Assembly (NCBI GenBank): GCA_002451695.1
Contig: DKDC01000036.1
Span: 29,693 to 40,560 of the forward strand
DNA: 10,868 nucleotides
Origin: Prevotellaceae bacterium UBA6858
Lineage (GTDB): Bacteria > Bacteroidota > Bacteroidia > Bacteroidales > Bacteroidaceae
Direction: 5' to 3'
In this document: piece by piece, positions 1 to 6,039 of the stretch
Numbering within the stretch: the first letter of the stretch is position 1
How the letters are laid out: each line of letters starts with the position of its first letter
Translations under genes and position numbers: made by a program
The notes under the pieces: model-generated
Told to the model about the DNA's origin: nothing
What the model saw: the letters and a program-made list of their open reading frames with translations, nothing else
Databases searched by the model: none

Positions 1-1
1 T

Positions 2-58
2 ATGTCTGATATAATTCAAACTACATCGGATCTTTTTTCGCCAGTTGCAAACATTTAA
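2..58 (+). CDS. 3' end of a heptad-repeat mini-ORF (copy A, cut by window edge)
   Basis: The last 18 codons and the stop of a small plus-strand ORF reading MSDIIQTTSDLFSPVANI, with TAA at 56-58. It is not a family I recognise. It matches the end of the mini-ORF at 4486-4590 (MSDIIKTTSDLFSSIANI, then TGA) at 15 of 18 residues. Eight bases differ in the sense codons: five at third positions, three at first positions, none at second positions. The stop is kept although its codon changed. Similarity falls off after the stop. This pattern favours translation in this frame, but the sample is tiny. The 5' part lies outside the window, so the start and the number of upstream units are unknown. Confidence 0.45.
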   Translation: MSDIIQTTSDLFSPVANI

Positions 59-158
59 TTCACAATAAGTTACAATATCATTTTCTTTCCTTGGAACTCT
101 CAGGCAATCACAGGGTTATATCATTCCGTTTCAAATTGCAAATACGCATGAACAAGAA

Positions 159-188
159 GTCCGCCAACCGGAATAACAGTTGGCGGGC
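159..188 (-). terminator. Stem-loop terminator ending the DUF2723-deacetylase operon
   Basis: An inverted repeat CCGCCAAC (161-168) / GTTGGCGG (179-186) with a 10-base loop; the stem extends by a G-T and a G-C pair to about 10 bp. It lies about 30 bases after the deacetylase stop. On the minus strand it is followed by a moderately T-rich run (ACTTCTTGTTC). On the plus strand it is followed by CTTTTCTT, the better U-tract, so it may work both ways and also end transcripts from the mini-ORF at the left edge. Confidence 0.7.
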
Positions 189-218
189 TTTTCTTAAATC
201 TCCCTTGTTATTATTTTC

Positions 219-830
219 TTACGGAATGGTCTTGAACGCGAAACCTTGCGACTGCAGCCATTCTATCGCCCTTGGCAGTGCATACAACAGTTTGTCCTCG
301 CTTTTCAGCGAGTCGTGGAACGTGATGATTGAGCCGTTGCGGGCGTATTTCCTGACGTTGAGCAGCACATCGCGACCGTTGAGGCGTATGCTGTAGTCGC
401 GGGTTACGAGATCCCACATCACAATCTTGTACTTCTGCCCCACAACCTTGTACTGATCCCACTTCAGCCAACCGTGGGGCGGGCGGAAAAGGTCGGTATG
501 CAGCAGCATATTGGCCTTGTCAACGTTGCGCAGGTAGGAGCGGTAGCCGTGCCTCAAGCCGCCTATGTGGTTGTAGGTGTGGTTGCCTATGCGATGCCCC
601 GCGTCCCTCACCATAGCCAGTTCGTGGGGGTGCTTGTAGGCGTTCTCGCCCACCATGAAGAACGTGGCGTGAATGCCGTAGTGTTTCAGCACATCGAGCA
701 CCCACGGAGTGACGACGGGAATAGGCCCGTCGTCAAACGTGAGGTAAACAGCCCTTTCGTGCGGGTTTATTCTCCATAGGGCATGGGGATAAAGCCATCG
801 CAGAAACATTGCAGGTTGCTCGATTATCAT
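219..830 (-). CDS. Polysaccharide deacetylase (NodB homology domain, CE4-like)
   Basis: A 203-residue protein that is almost wholly a NodB/CE4 domain, a family of metal-dependent hydrolases that remove N- or O-acetyl groups from chitin-like polymers, peptidoglycan or other glycans. All five motifs are visible: TFDDGP at 31-36 (Asp33 and Asp34, base and metal ligand), GNHTYNH at 82-88 (His84 and His88 as metal ligands), RPPHG at 116-120, MWDLVTRDY at 138-146, and ITFHDS at 169-174 (His172). The catalytic set looks complete. No signal peptide or clear membrane segment is seen, so either it acts in the cytoplasm or it is exported by an unseen route. The start is the ATG at 830; a second ATG seven codons in is possible but would drop a short N-terminal stretch. 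It starts 24 bases after the DUF2723 stop, so it is probably co-transcribed. The substrate cannot be told from the sequence. Confidence 0.9.
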   Translation of the reverse strand: MIIEQPAMFLRWLYPHALWRINPHERAVYLTFDDGPIPVVTPWVLDVLKHYGIHATFFMVGENAYKHPHELAMVRDAGHRIGNHTYNHIGGLRHGYRSYLRNVDKANMLLHTDLFRPPHGWLKWDQYKVVGQKYKIVMWDLVTRDYSIRLNGRDVLLNVRKYARNGSIITFHDSLKSEDKLLYALPRAIEWLQSQGFAFKTIP

Positions 831-854
831 TTACTCGCACACGGTGCCGCCGCG

Positions 855-3800
855 TTACATATCGGCTTCCGCGCCTCCGCGCGACTGGAACAGGTCAGTG
901 CCGGTCTTCGACTGCCAAAGCTCGTAATAGCGGTAGAGGGTTTTCTCCACCTCCTTCTCCTTAGGCGATTTCAGGCTGCGGTATGTTGCCATTACATTCT
1001 GCAAAACCTCAAGGCATACGCTGTATTCGTAACGGTAGCTTGCGAGGTCGGAAGCGGAAAGCGACTGATACCAGCGCAGGTACTGCTCGCACTCGGTAGC
1101 GGCCTTGCCTATAAGGTATTCGCCGCGCTTGGTGTTGCCGGTGAGCATCATCGCCCTGCCGAGGTCTATCGCGCCGCTGCGCCATACGTAAGGCACGTTG
1201 AATTCAGGGATTTCCTTCTCGCATTTTGCTATCAGAGCCTTTGCCTTGTCGGTCTCGCCGCGCTTTATAAGCTCCAAGGCTGTTTGTGCGAACAACTGGC
1301 GGTGCCCCCAGCACATTCTCATCGCGTTTTCGTCAATGTACAACTCCCTGTCCTTCAATCCGCCGAATTTGTAGCGGTGCATCAGGTTTTCGTAGCACTT
1401 TTCGGGGTCGAGCGTGTTGCCGTTCTTTGCGGTGTTGTACGGCGTGATGCGGTTTGCCATGCCTTCCTTCACGAAATAGTCGCCGAGCTTTCCGTAGTTT
1501 TCCGAACCCACGGTAACCGCTATATACATAGGACGCTTGAAATTGCTCTGCGCGAGCATCTCGTAAAGCATAAGCTCGCTCTTGAAAACCGCCGAGCGTC
1601 CTTTGAGCGAAATAACCATTCGGTCGGGCACTCCGCCTTCAACGCTGTCCTGCAACCACATTCCCGACTTGCGCACCGCCTCCTTGTCAACCGTGAGCAC
1701 AAGGCTGTCGGTGGGGATGAAGCGCATATCAGGGTCGGGATTGAGAACGAAGTTCTTCATTATATATGAAAGCTCGAACATATTCTCTCCCGGGTGCTGG
1801 CGGTTGAGTTCTGCAAGCGCAGCCTTCTGCGAAGCGTCAATGCGAACCATCTCATGCTCTCCGTTCGAGACATACTGCGACCTGTTCCAGGTTATCGGGC
1901 ATGGGGGCGACGCATAGGCGGGACGCTTCATCTGGTCAATGTACCAGTCGGTCTGCAAATAGGAGAAGTTGCAGACACGCGCATCCGTGCGGACGCCCTC
2001 AACTTCCTGATTGTACCACTGCGGGAAAGTGTCGTTGTCGCCATTGCAGAAGATGATGGGGTTGCCCTTGTCGGGAAGGGTGAGAAGATAATTGGCCCCG
2101 AAGTCGCGGCACATATAGCGGCCCGAACGGTCATGGTCGTCCCATGTCTGAGATGCCATCTGCACCGGGACAAGCAGACACACGAGCGAGGCAAGCGCCG
2201 CAACGCCCGCGCCGCCCAGCTTGAGTTTCTTCAAACCCTCAACAATGCCGAGAACACCAAAGCCAATCCATATTGCGAAAGCGTAGAACGAGCCGGCGTA
2301 AGCGTAGTCGCGCTCGCGGGGCTGCGTTGGCGTCTGGTTAAGATAGACTACAATTGCGATACCTGTCATGAAGAAAAGGAAGAACACCACCCAGAACTGG
2401 CGGATTCCCTTCTTGCCCCTGTAAGCTTGGAAGAACAAGCCTATCAGACCGAGGATAAGCGGCAGGCAATAGAACACATTGTGCCCCTTGTTCTGTTTCA
2501 GCGAATCCGGCAACAGGCTCTGGTCGCCAAGGCGTGCGTTGTCGAGGAAACTTATGCCCGTAATCCAGTTGCCGTGGTCTTTCTCGCCCATGCTCTGAAT
2601 ATCATTCTGGCGGCCGGCAAAGTTCCACATAAAATAACGCCAGTACATAAAGTTCAGCTGGTACGAGAGGAAGAACTTGAGGTTTTCCAGCTGCGTTGGC
2701 ATCTTGACTGACGAAGTTCTGCCTGTAGGATCGTCATAAGGAACCTGACGTCCTTCAACTCCTCCCATCCAACTTTCGTACGCCTTGGCATGATCGCCCG
2801 AGTACATACGCGGGAACAGCATATTCTGGGCATATACGTACTCGTTGTTGTGCCCTACAACAACGTATGAGTCTTTTTCGTTCTCGCTCTCCTTGTCCTT
2901 GCGGCTGTAGATGGGCTTTCCCTCCTTGCACTTCCAAGTTAGCATTCCGTTGCCGGCGGGCTGGTAGGCGGGCTGTGAAGTGTATGCCTGCCCGTAGAAC
3001 AAGGGGCGCGACCCGTATTGCTCGCGGTTGAGGTAACTTCCGAGTGTGAAGATGTCTTCGGGCGAGTTTTGGTCCATGGGCGGGTTTGCCACCGAACGTA
3101 TCACGATTATCGCAAACGAGGAGTAACCAATCATCAGCATGAGCAGACAAAGCAGCGAAGTGTTCACAATTCTCGATGAAACCAGGAAATTTGTTTTCTT
3201 TCCCTTGCGCTTCAGAACGTAGAACAACACCGCCAGAACAACCACGCCAATCACAACGCTCATTACGCCGTCGCCGTAGAAAGGGATGCCGAGCAACCCT
3301 ACGGAAAGCGTGGCTGATATGGCGATCGCCTTGCGGCTCTTGTCGCGCTGGCTTTCAAATATTGCCCAGATGATGCACGCCACAAGAATTACGAGATACA
3401 CAACAGTACCGGTGTTGAAGCTGAAGCCGAGGCCGTTCACGAACAAAAGCTCGAACCAGCCTCCCACCTTGACGATGCCCGGCACAACGCCATACAGCAC
3501 AGCCGCCACAATGACGAACGAAACCAGCAGCGCGAGAAGCGAGCCTTTCGCCCCGAGGTCGGGCTTGTGCTTGTAAACGTAAACAAGCACGATGGCGGGG
3601 ATGCAAAGCAAGTTCAAAAGGTGCACACCGATGCTCAAGCCCACGATGAAAGCTATCAAAACAAGCCAGCGGTCGCTGTGCGCGTCATCGGCACGGTTCT
3701 CCCATTTCAGGATGAGCCAGAACACCAATGCGGTGCACATTGACGAATAAGCGTAAACCTCGCCCTCCACGGCACTGAACCAGAATGTGTCGCTGAACGT

Positions 3801-4190
3801 GTAGGCCAAAGCACCCACAAGCCCCGCGCCCATTATCTCTATTGTCTGCGCGAGGGTGGGGTTTGAGTCATCCTTCACAATGAGCTTGCGCGAAAGGTCG
3901 GTGATTGTCCAAAACAGGAACAATATGCACGCCGCGCTCAAAAGGGCTGACATTATGTTGACCATCATCGCCACATGGCTCACATCCTTTGCAAACTGCG
4001 AGAACAGGTTTGCCGTAATCATAAAAACGGGTGCTCCGGGCGGGTGTCCCACCTCGAGCTTGAATGCCGAGGAGATGAACTCCGGGCAGTCCCAATAACT
4101 TGCGCTCGGCTCAATGGTCGAGCAATAGACAAATGCCGCAATGGCAAACGCTATCCAACCCAATAGGTTGTTGACTGTCTTGTAGCGCAT
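855..4190 (-). CDS. DUF2723 family polytopic membrane protein (GT117-like, TMEM260/O-mannosyltransferase-related)
   Basis: A 1111-residue integral membrane protein of the DUF2723 family, widespread in Bacteroidota and related to the GT-C-fold glycosyltransferases that include TMEM260. The N-terminal signature is clear: DCPEF at 34-38 in the first loop, with Asp34 and Glu37 as candidate catalytic or metal residues, and HPPGAP at 49-54. Next come VEGEVY at 141-146 and GLSIGVHLLNLL around 184-195. I count about 14-15 hydrophobic segments, most of them in residues 9-366 and then at about 573-678. A large polar region (about 367-570) lies between them. After the last helix there is a soluble C-terminal half with NGDNDTFPQWYNQEVEG at 716-732, and a helical, possibly TPR-like, end from about 950. 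A role in adding sugars to exported proteins or surface glycans from a lipid-linked donor is inferred from the family. It has its own promoter and leads the deacetylase gene. Confidence 0.9.
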   Translation of the reverse strand: MRYKTVNNLLGWIAFAIAAFVYCSTIEPSASYWDCPEFISSAFKLEVGHPPGAPVFMITANLFSQFAKDVSHVAMMVNIMSALLSAACILFLFWTITDLSRKLIVKDDSNPTLAQTIEIMGAGLVGALAYTFSDTFWFSAVEGEVYAYSSMCTALVFWLILKWENRADDAHSDRWLVLIAFIVGLSIGVHLLNLLCIPAIVLVYVYKHKPDLGAKGSLLALLVSFVIVAAVLYGVVPGIVKVGGWFELLFVNGLGFSFNTGTVVYLVILVACIIWAIFESQRDKSRKAIAISATLSVGLLGIPFYGDGVMSVVIGVVVLAVLFYVLKRKGKKTNFLVSSRIVNTSLLCLLMLMIGYSSFAIIVIRSVANPPMDQNSPEDIFTLGSYLNREQYGSRPLFYGQAYTSQPAYQPAGNGMLTWKCKEGKPIYSRKDKESENEKDSYVVVGHNNEYVYAQNMLFPRMYSGDHAKAYESWMGGVEGRQVPYDDPTGRTSSVKMPTQLENLKFFLSYQLNFMYWRYFMWNFAGRQNDIQSMGEKDHGNWITGISFLDNARLGDQSLLPDSLKQNKGHNVFYCLPLILGLIGLFFQAYRGKKGIRQFWVVFFLFFMTGIAIVVYLNQTPTQPRERDYAYAGSFYAFAIWIGFGVLGIVEGLKKLKLGGAGVAALASLVCLLVPVQMASQTWDDHDRSGRYMCRDFGANYLLTLPDKGNPIIFCNGDNDTFPQWYNQEVEGVRTDARVCNFSYLQTDWYIDQMKRPAYASPPCPITWNRSQYVSNGEHEMVRIDASQKAALAELNRQHPGENMFELSYIMKNFVLNPDPDMRFIPTDSLVLTVDKEAVRKSGMWLQDSVEGGVPDRMVISLKGRSAVFKSELMLYEMLAQSNFKRPMYIAVTVGSENYGKLGDYFVKEGMANRITPYNTAKNGNTLDPEKCYENLMHRYKFGGLKDRELYIDENAMRMCWGHRQLFAQTALELIKRGETDKAKALIAKCEKEIPEFNVPYVWRSGAIDLGRAMMLTGNTKRGEYLIGKAATECEQYLRWYQSLSASDLASYRYEYSVCLEVLQNVMATYRSLKSPKEKEVEKTLYRYYELWQSKTGTDLFQSRGGAEADM

Positions 4191-4245
4191 TGAATCTTTA
4201 CTTTATTTTGTTTTGTTATTTATTCGCCGCATTTTCCCTGCCAAC

Positions 4246-4265
4246 GGCACGCATTGGCACACATT
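4246..4265. repeat. Two adjacent 10-bp direct repeats at the predicted start site
   Basis: GGCACGCATT (4246-4255) is followed immediately by GGCACACATT (4256-4265), 9 of 10 bases the same. The pair lies just downstream of the -7 box of the DUF2723 promoter, with a spacing of one DNA turn. It could be an operator half-site pair, but a chance repeat is also possible. Confidence 0.35.
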
Positions 4266-4269
4266 CGTG

Positions 4270-4301
4270 CAAAATTAGAAATTAATATCAAATTCGCCAA
4301 A
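4270..4301 (-). promoter_or_regulatory. Bacteroidetes-type promoter of the DUF2723-deacetylase operon
   Basis: On the minus strand, TTTG (4298-4301) is followed after 20 bases by TAATTTTG (4270-4277), matching the Bacteroidetes -33 TTTG and -7 TAnnTTTG boxes. The start site would lie near 4263, giving a leader of about 70 bases ending in an A-rich stretch without a Shine-Dalgarno site, as is usual in this phylum. The leader can form a 6-bp hairpin, TGCCAA (4239-4244) with TTGGCA (4254-4259). Confidence 0.7.
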
Positions 4302-4365
4302 GGCACAGCCACTTTTATAGCATAAGTTCGGGATATAAAAACCTGAAAACCGCGAGGGCAGGGTT

Positions 4366-4485
4366 GTGCCGTTTGCAAGCATACGGCTTTGCAACATTAC
4401 GGCAACAGTTTGCAATGCGGCTTATGCGGTGACGTACAGGGCGTATGCAATACGCCACTGCAAATGGCGCAAAACGCAAGCCACA
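4366..4485 (+). other. Hairpin-rich, TGCAA-repeat stretch before the heptad array
   Basis: TGCAA occurs five times in 90 bases (4374, 4390, 4411, 4446, 4459). GTTTGCAAGCATACGG and the next 16 bases form an imperfect tandem pair. Hairpins can form from GCCGT (4368-4372) with ACGGC (4383-4387), and from GGCGTAT (4440-4446) with ATACGCC (4450-4456). The latter competes with CGCCA (4453-4457) pairing with TGGCG (4465-4469). The stretch is open on the plus strand from a GTG at 4366 straight into the heptad array, so it could be either an untranslated leader or an N-terminal extension. I find no TAnnTTTG promoter for it on the plus strand. No known family is recognised. Confidence 0.4.
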
Positions 4486-4590
4486 AAAACTATATGGGAC
4501 ATGGGAAAAACTATGTCCTACGTAGAAAAAATTATGTCTGATATAATTAAAACTACATCTGACCTTTTTTCGTCCATCGCAAACATCTGA
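4486..4590 (+). CDS. Heptad-repeat mini-protein ORF (copy B)
   Basis: Five exact 21-base units in one plus-strand frame: KTIWDMG, KTMSYVE, KIMSDII, KTTSDLF, and a tail SSIANI plus TGA at 4588-4590. The likeliest start in the repeat is the ATG at 4501, giving a 29-residue peptide; a GTG at 4366 would give 74 residues. Heptad position 1 is Lys in the first four units, position 4 is usually Ser, and positions 3 and 6 are mostly hydrophobic. This is the 3-4 spacing of an amphipathic or coiled-coil helix, with Thr breaking it once. The same tail ends copy A at 2-58, with mostly synonymous or conservative changes. The ORF lies in the gap between the DUF2723 promoter and the GNAT stop, on the strand opposite to every neighbouring protein gene. 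I do not recognise the family and cannot show that it is expressed. The alternative is a non-coding 21-bp repeat that happens to be open. Confidence 0.45.
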   Translation, partial: KTIWDMGKTMSYVEKIMSDIIKTTSDLFSSIANI

Positions 4591-4703
4591 AAAACAAATC
4601 TTTACACCAGACATTTATGATATGGACATTTCTCTGTAATTCAATGCTTTATACAATTCCGAAAACATTCGCATTCTCGCATGATTACTATAACCTTGCA
4701 CTG

Positions 4704-5273
4704 TTAAAGTTGTGGGAACGGTATGAAACCTTGCATTCGGCTTGAATGCGGCGCGATGAATTTTTCCAGCCAAACCATGTCCCACCACCGCGAGAACTTG
4801 TAGCCGCATCTGTGGAAATGCGCCGTGAGCGCGAAACCCTCTTTTTCATGAAATCGGATGCTGCCGTTGTCATGAAGCTCATCCTCCGTGTCGGAATACG
4901 TTACACAGGCATAAAGGTTCGTTACATTCTGCCTTTTTAGTATTTCCTCAAGTTTGGCATACAGAGCCGACCCGATATGATGTCCGCGAAATTCCCTGTC
5001 AACGTAAACCGACAGTTCCACCGCCCAGTCGTATGCCGCCCTCTCCTTGAACGCCCCGGCGTAAGCGTAGCCCAGCACCGTGCCGCCGCTCTCCGCAACC
5101 AAATAAGGATAGTTTACCAAAGTTTTGGCAATACGGGAACGAAATTCCGCAACATCCGGCACAATGTATTCAAACGTTATGGAAGTGTTATCCACGTATG
5201 GCGCGTATATCTCCAAAAGCCTCGGCGCGTCATCGGGCATGGCCGCTCTTATCGTTATTTTCTCAGGTTTCAT
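4704..5273 (-). CDS. GNAT family N-acetyltransferase, phosphinothricin acetyltransferase-like
   Basis: A 189-residue GNAT acyltransferase that would transfer acetyl from acetyl-CoA to a small amine. It follows the PAT/YncA (MnaT) pattern closely: YPYLVAE at 55-61, GYAYAGAFKERAAYDW at 68-83, ELSVYVDREFRG at 86-97 leading into the acetyl-CoA loop R96-G97...G101, then SIRFHEKEGF at 138-147 and the C-terminal W-x-D element at 164-166. Known relatives acetylate phosphinothricin, methionine sulfoximine or amino acids; which substrate applies here is not visible. The tail after residue 173 is short and unremarkable. Its ATG lies six bases after the DUF554 stop, so the two are very likely co-transcribed, with this gene last. 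I see no convincing terminator in the roughly 110 bases after it. Confidence 0.88.
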   Translation of the reverse strand: MKPEKITIRAAMPDDAPRLLEIYAPYVDNTSITFEYIVPDVAEFRSRIAKTLVNYPYLVAESGGTVLGYAYAGAFKERAAYDWAVELSVYVDREFRGHHIGSALYAKLEEILKRQNVTNLYACVTYSDTEDELHDNGSIRFHEKEGFALTAHFHRCGYKFSRWWDMVWLEKFIAPHSSRMQGFIPFPQL

Positions 5274-5279
5274 CGGTGT

Positions 5280-5978
5280 TTACATCCCCCAAAAACCTTT
5301 AATTACGAACCACACAACAGGCACAAGCAGCGCGGGAAGCAGGTTAAGCGTCTTGCAGTCCTTCAGTTCGAGAAGCGAAAGCCCCGAAGCGGTAATCATC
5401 AGCCCGCCGATTATAAGCAGCTCCGCCATGAGGGCATTACTTATGGCTGTGCTTGAAATCACAGCCACGGTGTAAAACATACCTTGCCACAGAAACAGCA
5501 CCGGAGCGGCAAGTATCATCCCTATCCCGTATGTGGAGGCAAACACCGTGGAACTTACGAGGTCGAGCGTGGAGTTGGTGAAAAGAAAAGTGTGGTCGCC
5601 TTTCAACGCGCTTATCACAGGCCCGAGCATTGACAAAGGGCCGATGCAATAAAGAAGAATTGCCGTTGAAAGTCCTTCGGCAAGATTCTTCGATGATTTC
5701 CCGGATTTTGAACGTTTGTTGACCAAACGTTTGAAACGTCCGTCTATGTCTATGGCCGTTCCCACCACCCCGCCAACGGCAAGGGATATGATGAAAAGCA
5801 CAGGATATTCGCTCTCGGCCAAATGCGATATGGTGGCGTTCAGACCTATTGCCAGACTTGCAAGCCCAAGAGCGGTGTAGAGCGTGTGCTTGTACTCCTC
5901 TTTTATGCCCCTGTGGAGCAACGCGCCCGCCAATGTGCCCGCGATTATGCAGGCGGTGTTTACTATCGTTCCTGTCAT
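5280..5978 (-). CDS. DUF554 family membrane protein (YqgA/YdfK-like)
   Basis: A 232-residue polytopic membrane protein of the DUF554 family, probably in the inner membrane. Its biochemical role is not established; a transport or channel function is only a guess. The N-terminus MTGTIVNTACIIAGTLAGALL is a typical DUF554 opening, which is why I choose the ATG at 5978. A frame extension to a TTG at 6026 would add 16 polar residues that do not fit the family. Further family-like features are the Gly-rich helix SLAVGGVVGTAIDIDGR, a basic loop (KRLVNKRSKSGKSSK), the central ILLYCIGPLSMLGPV, and the C-terminal GLMITASGL...LNLLPALLVP segments. About seven hydrophobic segments are seen. It starts 61 bases after the GH2 stop and ends six bases before the GNAT gene. 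No clear TAnnTTTG promoter lies in the 61-base gap, so read-through from upstream is likely. Confidence 0.9.
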   Translation of the reverse strand: MTGTIVNTACIIAGTLAGALLHRGIKEEYKHTLYTALGLASLAIGLNATISHLAESEYPVLFIISLAVGGVVGTAIDIDGRFKRLVNKRSKSGKSSKNLAEGLSTAILLYCIGPLSMLGPVISALKGDHTFLFTNSTLDLVSSTVFASTYGIGMILAAPVLFLWQGMFYTVAVISSTAISNALMAELLIIGGLMITASGLSLLELKDCKTLNLLPALLVPVVWFVIKGFWGM

Positions 5979-6039
5979 GCCGTTTTCATAATCTGCAATT
6001 ATAGTCTTTTTATAGCAACCGCTCAATTTTTTCCTGTTT

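Noticed and set aside
783..1769. 328-codon plus-strand ORF opposite the 3' part of the DUF2723 gene
   Set aside because: It is an antisense shadow of a clear DUF2723 protein, with no promoter and no family features.
4203..4232. Short upstream ORF (nine codons, minus strand) in the DUF2723 leader
   Set aside because: It is in an A-rich leader where short ORFs are expected by chance, and has no run of regulatory codons or attenuator hairpin after it.
4486..4590. CRISPR array
   Set aside because: The units are contiguous 21-base repeats without spacers and diverge gradually, so this is a tandem repeat and not repeat-spacer DNA.
4315..4614. Minus-strand ORF across the heptad array, reading Y-(I/V)-x-H-x-F heptads
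   Set aside because: Because the period is 21 bases, both strands stay open. Differences between copies A and B fit the plus-strand frame better, and on the minus strand the frame that opens with MFA gets an early stop in copy A. I treat it as a shadow.
5979..6026. 16-residue N-terminal extension of the DUF554 protein from a TTG
   Set aside because: The family opens at the M-T-G-T-I-V-N sequence coded from the ATG at 5978; the extension is polar and starts with a rare codon.
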